DNA from: Paenibacillus mucilaginosus 3016
Lineage (GTDB): Bacteria; Bacillota; Bacilli; Paenibacillales; NBRC-103111
Assembly (NCBI RefSeq): GCF_000250655.1
Contig: NC_016935.1
Coordinates: 62,001 to 126,000, forward strand
Length of the DNA stretch: 64,000 nucleotides
Reading direction: 5' to 3'
Position 1 is the first letter of the stretch, and the number at the start of each line of letters is the position of its first letter. Both the position numbers and the translations under genes were made by a program. Positions 55,063-63,681 of the stretch are shown one piece after another. Below the pieces are notes generated by a model, which saw only the letters and a program-made list of their open reading frames with translations, was not told where the DNA came from and ran no database searches.

Positions 55063-56196
55063 ATGGCGGATCGGAGAAAAAAAACAGTGAGGAAGGCAGC
55101 GCCGAGGAAGGTCGGCGGCCGGCTGTCCCTGGAGGCGGCTCAGGATAAACGGGGAGACGGAGCGTCCCCGGCAAAGGTCGTTCACGAGGCGGGGTTGCGA
55201 GAGCGCACAGACGCCCACGCACCGGATGCCCGGTCAGGGGAATCGCCTCCGGCCTCCCAGGGGCTGGGTCCCCGCGGCGGCGTGCGTCCGGCCGAGGGCA
55301 GCCGCATGAACAAGCGCTCACGCAAGGGAGGGGGCGGCCGGCCGGGCTGGATGCAGCATATCCGGGAATACCTGCTGCTCCTTCTCGGGTCGCTGGTGGT
55401 GGCTGTCTCCTTCAACACCTTCCTCGGACCGAATCAGGTAGCGTCGGGCGGTGTAACGGGCATCAGCGTCATTGTGGAGAAGCTCTTCGGCATCGAGCCG
55501 GCCTTCACCCAGTGGGCGCTCAACATCCCGCTGTTCCTGCTCGGTACGCTGCTGCTCGGCCGGCAGTTCGGCGCGAAGACGCTCGTCGGCTCGATCGTGC
55601 TGCCGCTGTTCGTCCTGCTGACGAAGGACCTGCCGTCCATGACCGACAACGTGCTGCTCGCCTCCATCTACGGAGGCATCGGGATCGGGGCGGGCCTCGG
55701 ACTTGTGTTCCGGGGACGGGCCTCCACGGGAGGGATGGATCTGGCTGCCCAGATGCTGCACCGGTATACCGGGATCTCGCTCGGTCTGTGCGTCGCGCTG
55801 CTCGACGGCCTGATCATTCTGACCGCGGGTGTCTTCCTCTCGCCTGAGAAGGCCATGTATGCGCTGATCGGTCTCTTCGTCACGACAAAGACGATCAACA
55901 TTGTGCAGCTCGGCCTCAGCTACTCCAAGGTTGCGTTCATCATCTCGGAGGCCGAGGAAGAGATCCGGGAGGGCATCCTCTACGAGCTCGACCGGGGACT
56001 GACCAAGCTGCAGGCGACCGGAGGCTATACCGGCGAATCCAAGCGGGTGCTGATGGTGGTCGTCAGCCAGACCGAGGTCAGCCGGCTGAAGGAGCTCGTC
56101 CGGCGGATCGACCCGGGAGCCTTCGTCATCCTGAGCGACACCAACGAGGTGCTGGGCGAGGGCTTCAAGCTGACAGGCAGCAGTCTGAGTCCGTAA
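55063..56196 (+). CDS. YitT family (DUF161/DUF2179) membrane protein with long basic N-terminus
   Basis: Five or six membrane helices from about residue 100 (EYLLLLLGSLVVAVSFNTFL; GPNQVASGGVTGISVIVEKL) and a C-terminal DUF2179 domain (GYTGESKRVLMVVVSQTEVS) typical of YitT proteins, whose function is unknown. The first 81 residues are Arg/Lys/Gly/Pro-rich and of low complexity, not usual for the family. ATG 55306 (MNKRSRKGGGGRPGW) with GAGGG upstream would remove them and may be the true start. The 174-base gap before it shows no clear terminator for prfB. Confidence 0.82.
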   Translation: MADRRKKTVRKAAPRKVGGRLSLEAAQDKRGDGASPAKVVHEAGLRERTDAHAPDARSGESPPASQGLGPRGGVRPAEGSRMNKRSRKGGGGRPGWMQHIREYLLLLLGSLVVAVSFNTFLGPNQVASGGVTGISVIVEKLFGIEPAFTQWALNIPLFLLGTLLLGRQFGAKTLVGSIVLPLFVLLTKDLPSMTDNVLLASIYGGIGIGAGLGLVFRGRASTGGMDLAAQMLHRYTGISLGLCVALLDGLIILTAGVFLSPEKAMYALIGLFVTTKTINIVQLGLSYSKVAFIISEAEEEIREGILYELDRGLTKLQATGGYTGESKRVLMVVVSQTEVSRLKELVRRIDPGAFVILSDTNEVLGEGFKLTGSSLSP

Positions 56197-56211
56197 TCAG
56201 CGGACGGTCGG

Positions 56212-57021
56212 TCAAGCCCGGGCGGACCCGGCCGTGGGCTGCACCCGTTCCGGATGCGAATACACGTTGAAGCTGCTTCCGCGGATGAAGCCGATCACCG
56301 TGATGCCCAGGTCGTCCGCCAGGTTCAGCGCCAAATCGGTCGGGGCCGACTTCGAGAGCAGGAGGCCGATGCCCATCTTGGCGGCTTTCAGAAGCACTTC
56401 CGACGAGACGCGTCCGCTGAAGGCGAGCAGCTTGTCGTGCAGCGGCAGCCCCTGCCGGAGGCTGTGTCCGAACAGCTTGTCGAGGGCGTTGTGCCGCCCG
56501 ATATCGCTGCGGCGGACCAGCAGCGCGTCGGTGGAGCACAGTGCCGCATTGTGGACACCGCCCGTACTGCGGAAGACGTCGGAGCCCTCCTGCAGCAGCG
56601 CCATGAGCGCCAGGCATTGGTCCGGCGTCACCGTATGGCGGGAGAGGACGGTCCGGGCCGTCCGGGCATCGCTCTGGAAGTAGAACTGCCGGCTCTTGCC
56701 GCAGCAGGAGCCGATAAACCGTTTGGACTGATCCCGCTGCCGCGCCGGCAGCGGGTTTTGCAGTTCCACATAAGCAAAGCCCTTCCACGGATCGAGCTGA
56801 AGGGAGGTGATCTCGGAATGAAGCCGGAGTACACCTTCTGAGGCCAGGAAGCCGACGACGAAGTCCTCCAGGTCGCCGGGCGAGCAGACGACCGTGGCGA
56901 ATTCTTCCCCGTTCACACGGACCGTCAGAGGCGTCTCCCGCACAATGGTGTCGCGGAGGGGCCGGAGGGCGCCCCCGTCGTATCTCCATATGGTTCTTGG
57001 TGTTACCGCCTCATCGTGCAT
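56212..57021 (-). CDS. fdhD: Formate dehydrogenase accessory sulfurtransferase FdhD
   Basis: Moves sulfur from a cysteine desulfurase to the molybdenum cofactor, which activates formate-dehydrogenase-type enzymes. 269 residues. The sulfur-carrying cysteines are in FIGSCCGKSRQFYF, and GGVHNAAL, RSDIGRHNALDKL and FSGRVSSEVLLKAAKMG are family hallmarks. It starts 6 bases after the end of the oxidoreductase gene on the same strand, so the two form one operon and FdhD most likely serves that enzyme. Confidence 0.95.
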   Translation of the reverse strand: MHDEAVTPRTIWRYDGGALRPLRDTIVRETPLTVRVNGEEFATVVCSPGDLEDFVVGFLASEGVLRLHSEITSLQLDPWKGFAYVELQNPLPARQRDQSKRFIGSCCGKSRQFYFQSDARTARTVLSRHTVTPDQCLALMALLQEGSDVFRSTGGVHNAALCSTDALLVRRSDIGRHNALDKLFGHSLRQGLPLHDKLLAFSGRVSSEVLLKAAKMGIGLLLSKSAPTDLALNLADDLGITVIGFIRGSSFNVYSHPERVQPTAGSARA

Positions 57022-57027
57022 CCCCGC

Positions 57028-59382
57028 TCACTCGCTCTCCAGTTCCAATTCTTCGATTCTCCGCTCCACGTACTTCGTATCCTTCATCGCATGATAAGTT
57101 TCCGCTTTCTCCACAATCACCGAGGTATTATATTCCGGTATTCCCGCATGAGGTTCGTATACACCGGTCGGCAGCAGCACATTGCCCTCCGGCCAGTGCA
57201 CTTCGATATTGCCGGGCTTGACCGGCTCCCACTTGGCTCTTCCGTGCATGGCACCATACCGGTTATAGACGACGATGGCGTCATCTTCGCGAAGACCGAG
57301 CTTCCGGCCGTCCTCCGGATGCATCAGCACATGGTACCGGTCCGCCCCGTTGAAGGGGTCCGTCTCGCTGTAGATCATGGAATTGAACTGCTTGCCCCGC
57401 CTGGTGGTCACGAAGAAGTGTCCTTCAGGTTTCCGGAGCTCCGGAAGCTCGATCGGCAGCAGCCGCCCCCGGCCATCCGGGGTCGGGCAGATACCGCCTT
57501 CGCACAGCCAGGCGCCGCCCCACTGGAATACGTCGCCCCGCGACTTCAGGTGCTGGATGCCGTCGTAGTTCGGCGCCGCCTCGGCAATCTCCCGGCGGAT
57601 GTCCGCTGCGGATTGGAGGCCCAGGCGCTTCGCCTCCTGCGGCTTCACCCTGGCGGCCAGCTCAGCGTAGATCTGCCATTCGGCCCGGGCTTCCGGCATG
57701 CGGGGGCCTTCGATCTCCGGTGAGAAGTAGACCATCCGCTCCGTGGAGGTTGACGTGCCGCCGCCAGGCTGCTCATAGCGGGTCATCGCCGGCAGCACGA
57801 TCACCGTTTCCGCCGCGTCGACGAGGGTGGAGGTGTTCAGGATGATATCCTGATGTACCCGCAGCTCCACCCGCTCAAGGCACTGTCGGATAAATTCAGG
57901 ATCCGGCATCGTCTCGAGGAAGTTGCCGCCCGAGGTATAGAACACCCGGAGCCGGCGCTCATGGTCCTCGGGGAGCATCGCGTTCTCGAGGGAGACCCCG
58001 ACGATGTCCCCCTGCCAGTCGGGCAGCGGGAAGCCCCACAGCGCTTCAATGCGACGGCGGGCGGCTGCATCGCCGATCTCCCCGCCGGGCAGCGAGAATG
58101 GGTCTGCACCCATCTCGCCCGAGCCCTGCACCCCGCTGTGCCCGCGGATCGGCATCAGGCCGCAGTGCTCCCGGCCGAGGAAGCCGCGCAGCAGCGCCAG
58201 GTTGGCGACCTGCGAGATGTTGTCGGTACCGAAGCGGTGCTGGGTCAGGCCCATGCTCCAGACGAAGACGCCCGATTTGGCTTCGGCGAGCAGCACGGCA
58301 AATTCCTTCATTCGCTCACGGGAGAGGCCGGAAGACTGCTCCAGCAGCTCCCAGGGCTGCGCTTCCACGTGGGCACGCAGCTCCTCCAGCCCGTTCGTGT
58401 GGGCGGCCAGGAAGGCATGGTCGAGAGCAGAGCCGGGCTGTGCGCGCTCCATCTCGAACCAGACCTTCATGACGCCGTTCATGAAGGCGATGTCCCCTCC
58501 GATGTTCACCTGGTAGAAGTCGTCGGTGAGCTTCGTGCCGAACAGCGCCGACTCCGGCACGGATGGAATCCAGTACTGGTCCATCGACGGCTCATGGTAT
58601 GGATTGATCACGATGATCCGGGTCCCCCGGCGCTTCGCCGCATACATATACTTGGTCGACACAGGCTGGTTGTTCGCCGCTACGCTGCCCCAGAAGACGA
58701 GGACATCTGTGCCGATCCAGTCCTTGTAGCTGCAGGAGGAGGCGCCGATGCCGACCGACCGCTTCAGGGCGGTCTTCGAGGGCGAATGGCAGATGCGGGA
58801 CGCGTTGTCGATGTGGTTCGTCCCGAGGAACCGGGCTACCTTGGCAGCCGCGTAATACGACTCGTTCGTAATCCCGCGGGCCGTGAGGTAGAAGGCCAGC
58901 TGCTTGGGGTTGACAGCCGAGATTTTGGCGGCGATTGTGTCCAGCGCTTCGTCCCACGAGAGGCGGGTGAACCGGCGTTGGCCCTTCCGCCGGATCAGCG
59001 GATACGGCAGGCGGCCCAGCCCGCGCAGCGCGGTGCTGTCCATGCGGCGCAGTTCGTCGATATCGGCGTGCAGCACATCCCTGGGGATCGCAGGCATCGT
59101 ATTCAGCCGCAGGACGTTCAGCCGGGTGGTGCACAGATGGGGGCCGGTCAGGGTTTGATCCTGCAGCCCCGCCACGCCCAGCGCGCAGCCGTCGCACACC
59201 CCTTGGGTCAGAATGCGGTAAGCATAGGGCAGCTGGTCGCGATTGTCCCATACGGCCTTGAACGTGTCGCGGATATGCCGGGGTTTGATCCGGTTCAGCC
59301 CGAACGGGACGCGGCTGGCCCAGAGGGACGGGTCGGGGAGGGAGGGCAGGGGGATTTGCCCGGAATGTTTGGTTTGGCCCAT
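57028..59382 (-). CDS. FdhF/YdeP family molybdopterin oxidoreductase
   Basis: Large catalytic subunit (784 residues) of the formate-dehydrogenase-like YdeP family. The N-terminal CDGCALGVAGL holds a reduced cysteine set, and further on ASRICHSPSKTALKRSVG, VFWGSVAANNQPVSTKYM and GHSGVQGSGEMGADPF are cofactor-binding blocks of the family. Such proteins often have unknown substrates; the E. coli member is tied to acid resistance. AAGGAG lies 10 bases before the ATG. fdhD follows. The leader upstream carries a terminator and competing hairpins. Formate is a guess; the true substrate is not shown by the sequence. Confidence 0.9.
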   Translation of the reverse strand: MGQTKHSGQIPLPSLPDPSLWASRVPFGLNRIKPRHIRDTFKAVWDNRDQLPYAYRILTQGVCDGCALGVAGLQDQTLTGPHLCTTRLNVLRLNTMPAIPRDVLHADIDELRRMDSTALRGLGRLPYPLIRRKGQRRFTRLSWDEALDTIAAKISAVNPKQLAFYLTARGITNESYYAAAKVARFLGTNHIDNASRICHSPSKTALKRSVGIGASSCSYKDWIGTDVLVFWGSVAANNQPVSTKYMYAAKRRGTRIIVINPYHEPSMDQYWIPSVPESALFGTKLTDDFYQVNIGGDIAFMNGVMKVWFEMERAQPGSALDHAFLAAHTNGLEELRAHVEAQPWELLEQSSGLSRERMKEFAVLLAEAKSGVFVWSMGLTQHRFGTDNISQVANLALLRGFLGREHCGLMPIRGHSGVQGSGEMGADPFSLPGGEIGDAAARRRIEALWGFPLPDWQGDIVGVSLENAMLPEDHERRLRVFYTSGGNFLETMPDPEFIRQCLERVELRVHQDIILNTSTLVDAAETVIVLPAMTRYEQPGGGTSTSTERMVYFSPEIEGPRMPEARAEWQIYAELAARVKPQEAKRLGLQSAADIRREIAEAAPNYDGIQHLKSRGDVFQWGGAWLCEGGICPTPDGRGRLLPIELPELRKPEGHFFVTTRRGKQFNSMIYSETDPFNGADRYHVLMHPEDGRKLGLREDDAIVVYNRYGAMHGRAKWEPVKPGNIEVHWPEGNVLLPTGVYEPHAGIPEYNTSVIVEKAETYHAMKDTKYVERRIEELELESE

Positions 59383-59426
59383 AGAGGAACGCTCCTTCAG
59401 TTTGGGAATAGGATAGGGAGGTGCAC

Positions 59427-59520
59427 AAAAAACCGCAGCAGGCCCAGAGCCCGGGACGTACAGGAATAAAGCCTGCTCCGATGGGGGCTGAGTCTGCTGC
59501 GGCGGTTAGTCTTGAGCAGG
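59427..59520 (-). promoter_or_regulatory. Structured leader with terminator before the oxidoreductase gene
   Basis: On the minus strand CCGCAGCAG (59494-59502) pairs with CTGCTGCGG (59433-59441), followed by six T (59427-59432), 45 bases before the gene. GAGCAGGC (59471-59478) can pair with the same terminator arm (GCCTGCTG), and CCTGCTC (59514-59520) can pair with GAGCAGG, so structures compete. No promoter fits between the T run and the gene, so transcription must pass the hairpin. This looks like an attenuator or riboswitch platform. Confidence 0.5.
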
Positions 59521-59641
59521 ATCGCTGCCAAGTGCCAACGGCACCTATGTAGTTAGGATAGGCGGGTTCACCGGTGAAGGCGGTCCGGAGGGTATCCGGC
59601 ATGCCTGTCATGGCGAAGGGCCCGAAGAATCAGCGGCAAAG

Positions 59642-59998
59642 TCAGCCGGTCTTGTGCGGGATGTCCCGGTCAAAGACGAAGATGCTCATGCCGATGTCCT
59701 GGTCAAGATCAATGTCGACGAACAAGTCTACGAAGCGGGCGCCGAGCAGCTCTTCCATCTCGACGGGGCGGTGGGTCCGGTACATCTCCTTGACCATCTC
59801 GGTCCGGGCGGTACGCAGCGCCTGCTTGCCGTCGGTCGCCGTAGCGATGAACTTCTCGACGGGAGAGAGATGGCCTTCCATCTCGCAGATCGCCCAGTTC
59901 CTGCAGAACGTGGTGCGGATCTCCCGGGGGCCTTTGCCCATATGCTTCTTGCGAAACGCTTTCACCAAATTGCTGAATTCGGCTTCCAACTTTGTCAT
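59642..59998 (-). CDS. DUF2294 family protein
   Basis: About 118 residues, starting MTKLEAEFSNLVKAFRKKHM at 59998; a Met at 60007 is also possible but its ribosome site would touch it. KGPREIRTTFCRNWAICEME and LLGARFVDLFVDIDLDQDIG match DUF2294, a small cytoplasmic domain of unknown function often found near formate or carbonate metabolism genes. It lies upstream of the oxidoreductase on the same strand, with the structured leader between them. Confidence 0.8.
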   Translation of the reverse strand: MTKLEAEFSNLVKAFRKKHMGKGPREIRTTFCRNWAICEMEGHLSPVEKFIATATDGKQALRTARTEMVKEMYRTHRPVEMEELLGARFVDLFVDIDLDQDIGMSIFVFDRDIPHKTG

Positions 59999-60040
59999 AT
60001 CTACCATTCCCCGATTCATTACGCATAAAGGGCAACTCAA

Positions 60041-60069
60041 ATTTTACCATGCGGGATACCCCAGTTCAA
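60041..60069 (-). promoter_or_regulatory. Promoter of the DUF2294 gene
   Basis: On the minus strand TTGAAC (60064-60069), 17-base spacer, TAAAAT (60041-60046). Confidence 0.65.
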
Positions 60070-60351
60070 GAACATTCCCGATTCGTCAATGGAGCCGGAT
60101 TGCCCCTCCGGCGGCTGGAACGGTGCGGGCCCCAGGGTGGAAACGGTGGATAAAAGGGACGGGCGATGGGGCGGATGGGATCGCCTTTCGGCTGGAAGAG
60201 AAAGGTTGCAGAGCCGGAAAAGCTGGGGTACGATGAGGAAGGTGGAAAAGGCCATCTGCCTCCATGGCAGCAAGGCGCCTGTTGAATACGGCCGGAGTTA
60301 CCGGATCGAGGGATAAGGCAGAGGTTTCCATAGATATCATCAGTGCTGTTC
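60070..60351. other. Divergent intergenic stretch DUF2294-argC
   Basis: About 280 bases between two divergent promoters, with no gene I can support. AGGGTGG at 60134-60140 recalls a T-box motif but the bases that follow do not fit. No terminator or repeat of note. Confidence 0.5.
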
Positions 60352-60402
60352 ATGAAAAAATGCGTTGAATTATTATACTTGCGAATGTATAATAATACAT
60401 AG
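60352..60402 (+). promoter_or_regulatory. argC promoter with ArgR/AhrC-like operator sequences
   Basis: TTGAAT (60365-60370) and TATAAT (60388-60393) with 17 bases between are a strong promoter. ARG-box-like sequences cover it: CATGAAAAAATGC just before the -35, TTGAATTATTATACTTG across the -35, and ATGTAT-AATA-ATACAT across the -10. ArgR binds AT-rich imperfect palindromes with such half-sites, so arginine repression is expected. Confidence 0.6.
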
Positions 60403-60425
60403 TTTGCATGTGGAGGGAACGGATT

Positions 60426-61472
60426 ATGTCTCAAGTAAGAGCGGCCATTGTCGGAGCGACAGGATACGGCGGGGCGGAAACGATCCGGCTGCTGCTGGCT
60501 CATCCCCATGTGGCGATCACATCGGTGGTATCGTCCTCGAACGCCGGGGCTTCCATCGCGGAAGGCTTCCCGCACCTGAACGGAATTCTGACCGACAAGC
60601 TGGATGCGGTTGATGTGGACCTCTTGAAGGAGAAGGCGGATGTCGTCTTTCTGGCCACCCCGCACGGCATCAGCAGCGAGCTGTCGCCGAAGCTTCTGGA
60701 TGCTGGACTCAAGGTGATCGATATCTCGGGCGACTTCCGGCTGAAGAACGGGGAAGATTACGAACAGTGGTACAAACATAAGCCGGCTGATCCGGCCTAC
60801 ATAGATAAAGCGGTATACGGACTTTCCGAAGTGTTCGGGGACGACGTCAAGGGAACGGATTTCGTCTCGAATCCGGGCTGCTACCCGACGGCTACGGCAC
60901 TGGGGCTTGCTCCGCTGGCGGCTCACCGGTGGATCGATCCGAAGTCGATCATCGTCGATGCCAAGTCCGGCGTATCCGGTGCAGGGCGCGGTCTCAGCCT
61001 GACGGTGCACTACTCGGAGATGAACGAGAATTTCCTGGCCTACAAGGTCAACAAGCACCAGCATACGCCTGAGATCGAACAGACGATATCCCGTCTTGCA
61101 GGAGAAGAAGCCGTGATCACGTTCACGACGCATCTGGTGCCGATGACGCGGGGGATTCTGTCGACGATCTACGTGAATCTGAAAGAAGCCCGCAGCGAGG
61201 ACGAGATCTTCGCCTTGTTCCGTTCTTATTATGAAGGACGGCGGTTCGTCCGGATCCTCGAGAAGGGCAAGTTTCCGGCGACCAAGCAGGTGCTCGGCTC
61301 CAATTACTGCGACATCGGCTTGTCCCTGGACTCCCGTACCGGCCGTCTTACGGTGATCTCGGTCATCGATAACGTGGTCAAAGGTGCGGCGGGACAGGCA
61401 ATTCAGAACTTGAACCTCATGATGGGCTGGGACGAAGGCACCGGGCTGGCATTCAGTCCTGTGTACCCTTAA
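60426..61472 (+). CDS. argC: N-acetyl-gamma-glutamyl-phosphate reductase
   Basis: Third enzyme of arginine synthesis, NADPH-dependent. VGATGYGGAETIRLLLAHP is the NADP fold, VSNPGCYPTAT contains the catalytic Cys, and KHQHTPEIEQ the conserved His. ATG 60426 follows GGAGGGAAC; the GTG at 60408 is not needed. 348 residues, normal. First gene of the arg operon. Confidence 0.97.
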   Translation: MSQVRAAIVGATGYGGAETIRLLLAHPHVAITSVVSSSNAGASIAEGFPHLNGILTDKLDAVDVDLLKEKADVVFLATPHGISSELSPKLLDAGLKVIDISGDFRLKNGEDYEQWYKHKPADPAYIDKAVYGLSEVFGDDVKGTDFVSNPGCYPTATALGLAPLAAHRWIDPKSIIVDAKSGVSGAGRGLSLTVHYSEMNENFLAYKVNKHQHTPEIEQTISRLAGEEAVITFTTHLVPMTRGILSTIYVNLKEARSEDEIFALFRSYYEGRRFVRILEKGKFPATKQVLGSNYCDIGLSLDSRTGRLTVISVIDNVVKGAAGQAIQNLNLMMGWDEGTGLAFSPVYP

Positions 61473-61512
61473 GTGGCCTTTCCATAACTGGGCAGAACGG
61501 GAGAGAAGAGCG

Positions 61513-62742
61513 ATGACGGTAGGCAAAGCAGCGTTCGTGGTGGTGCCGGAGGGCTCCGTAACGACGCCGGCAGGATTCCGCGCAGGGGGACTGCACTGCG
61601 GACTGAAGAAGACGGAACGCCATGACCTTGGCGTGATTGTATGCGAGGTGCCGGCACAGGCGGCGGGTGTATATACGCTCAACCAGTTTCAGGCTGCGCC
61701 GCTCGGCGTGACGAAGGAGAGCATCGCCGAGGGCGGTACGCTGCAGGTGATGCTCGTGAATTCGGGCAACGCCAATGCGTGCACGGGCCAGCAGGGCGTG
61801 GACGATGCCCGCGCGATGCGTGCGGCCGGCGCCAAGGCGTTCGGTGTGGCCGAACACCTCGTCGGCGTAACCTCTACCGGCGTGATCGGGGAGCTGCTGC
61901 CGATGGGCAAGGTGCTCCCCGGCATCGAACGGCTGCCGGCAGGTGTGAGCGCGGACGGCGGAGACGACTTCTGCCAGGCGATCCTGACCACGGATCTCGT
62001 CAAGAAGGAGATCTGCGTGTCGCTGACGGTCGGGGGCACCACGGTGCATATCGCTGGGGCGGCTAAAGGCTCCGGCATGATTCACCCGAACATGGCCACG
62101 ATGCTCGGCTTCATCACGACCGATGCCAACGTTGCAAGCGCCGACCTGCAGAAGCTGCTGAACGAGGTGACGGATTCCACGTTCAACATGATCACCGTAG
62201 ACGGCGACACGAGCACGAACGACATGGTGGTCGTCATGGCCAGCGGTCTGGCCGGCGGCGAAGCGCTGACTCCGCAGCATGCGGATTGGGAGGCCTTCAA
62301 AGCCGCGTTCGCTTTCGTGGGCGAGCATCTCGCCAAGGCGATTGCGCGGGACGGTGAAGGGGCGACGAAGCTCGTAGAGGTGACCATTACCGGAGCGGAC
62401 TCGAAGGAAGCGGCGCGCGCCATCGCCAAGACGGTCATCGGTTCTTCGCTCGTGAAGACGGCGGTCTACGGCGCTGACGCGAACTGGGGCCGGATTATTG
62501 CGGCCGTCGGCCGGGCCGGGTATAAGGTCGAGACGGAGAAGGTCGATGTGCGGCTCGGCGATATTACCGTACTGGAGCAGTCCCGTCCGGTGAAGTTCGA
62601 CGAAGAGCGGGCTGCGGAGTACCTTAAGGGCGACTTCGTTCTCATCCATGTCGATCTGCATATGGGGGATGTATCGGCAACCGCCTGGGGCTGCGACCTC
62701 ACATACGACTATGTGCGGATCAATGCCGCCTACCGAACGTAA
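61513..62742 (+). CDS. argJ: Bifunctional glutamate N-acetyltransferase / N-acetylornithine acetyltransferase
   Basis: Self-cleaving enzyme that recycles the acetyl group in arginine synthesis. 409 residues. The cleavage and nucleophile site is MATMLGFITTDANV, with Thr at the cut. NSGNANACTGQQG and AAKGSGMIHPNMATM are family blocks. Presence of ArgJ and absence of a separate argA-type gene indicates the cyclic pathway. Confidence 0.97.
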   Translation: MTVGKAAFVVVPEGSVTTPAGFRAGGLHCGLKKTERHDLGVIVCEVPAQAAGVYTLNQFQAAPLGVTKESIAEGGTLQVMLVNSGNANACTGQQGVDDARAMRAAGAKAFGVAEHLVGVTSTGVIGELLPMGKVLPGIERLPAGVSADGGDDFCQAILTTDLVKKEICVSLTVGGTTVHIAGAAKGSGMIHPNMATMLGFITTDANVASADLQKLLNEVTDSTFNMITVDGDTSTNDMVVVMASGLAGGEALTPQHADWEAFKAAFAFVGEHLAKAIARDGEGATKLVEVTITGADSKEAARAIAKTVIGSSLVKTAVYGADANWGRIIAAVGRAGYKVETEKVDVRLGDITVLEQSRPVKFDEERAAEYLKGDFVLIHVDLHMGDVSATAWGCDLTYDYVRINAAYRT

Positions 62743-62848
62743 CGGGATGTCCCACGGCAAGGGTTGATGGGGCTAAGGATAAGGCCGCTTTCCGGAGGAG
62801 ACGGGCTGCGGTCTGCAAGGGATATAGAGCAGAAGGGGATACGCGCGG

Positions 62849-63640
62849 ATGAAAGACTGTTTTGTGATGAAATGCGGGGGCAGCACACTTGCGGCCCTGC
62901 CGGACGCTTTCTTTGAAGACCTCCGTATTCTGCAGGAGCAGGGGCTCATTCCGGTGATCGTTCACGGCGGCGGGCCGGCGATCTCGGATACGCTCGGCAA
63001 GCTCGGGATCGAGACCGAGTTCGTCAACGGTCTAAGGCGGACGGATGAGAGGGTGCTCGACGTGGTCGAGATGGTCCTCGCGGGCCAGATCAACAAAGAG
63101 ATCGTGCGCAAGATCCAGTGCTCCGGAGCGAAGGCGATCGGCCTCTCCGGGGTCGACGGCCATCTGATCCAGGCGGAGCCGGTGAAGAACGCGCATGAAG
63201 TGGGGCTTGTCGGTGACGTGACGAACGTCAACGGGGAGCTGGTGCAGGGCATCGTGGCCATGGGCTATATGCCGGTCATCGCCCCTGTCGGCATCGGTGC
63301 CGACGGCGGCCAGCGCTATAACATCAATGCGGATACGGCGGCCGGCGCAGTCGCTTCACATATCGGCGTCGAGCGGATGATTGTGGTCACCGACGTTCCG
63401 GGCATCCTGAAGACGGTGGACGGGGAGAAGCGGGTGCTTCCTTCCGTTACGGTTCGGGAGATCGACGAGATGATCGAAAGCGGCGAAATTTATGGCGGCA
63501 TGATTCCGAAAGTGCGGGCAGCCGTGCAGTGTATTCAGGGCAAGGTGCGGGAAGTCGTCATCGTGAACGGCTCCGAACCGGCCGTGCTCAGCCGGGTGCT
63601 CCGCGAAGGCGGCATCGGTACGCGCATCGTACGGAACTGA
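62849..63640 (+). CDS. argB: Acetylglutamate kinase
   Basis: Phosphorylates N-acetylglutamate, the step before ArgC. 263 residues; FVMKCGGSTL and VIVHGGGPAIS hold the ATP and substrate Gly loops, and NINADTAAGAVA with VTDVPGIL complete the amino acid kinase fold. The start at 62849 is about 106 bases after argJ; the gap has no clear terminator, so it is probably in the same operon. Confidence 0.97.
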   Translation: MKDCFVMKCGGSTLAALPDAFFEDLRILQEQGLIPVIVHGGGPAISDTLGKLGIETEFVNGLRRTDERVLDVVEMVLAGQINKEIVRKIQCSGAKAIGLSGVDGHLIQAEPVKNAHEVGLVGDVTNVNGELVQGIVAMGYMPVIAPVGIGADGGQRYNINADTAAGAVASHIGVERMIVVTDVPGILKTVDGEKRVLPSVTVREIDEMIESGEIYGGMIPKVRAAVQCIQGKVREVVIVNGSEPAVLSRVLREGGIGTRIVRN

Positions 63641-63681
63641 AGAACGGAATCCTACTTCGATTATATAAAGGAGTGAACGAC

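Noticed and set aside
54902..55090. 62-codon Cys-containing frame between prfB and the YitT gene
   Set aside because: No ribosome site and no similarity; it overlaps the start of the next gene out of frame.
57853..59469. 538-codon plus-strand frame opposite the molybdopterin oxidoreductase
   Set aside because: The minus-strand product has family motifs throughout; the plus-strand translation is unlike any protein.
60134..60150. T-box-like AGGGTGG upstream of argC
   Set aside because: The conserved ACCGCG part does not follow, the usual specifier stem and terminator were not seen, and the site precedes the argC promoter.
60066..61682. 538-codon minus-strand frame across argC
   Set aside because: ArgC is complete with catalytic Cys; the antisense frame is a codon-bias artefact.
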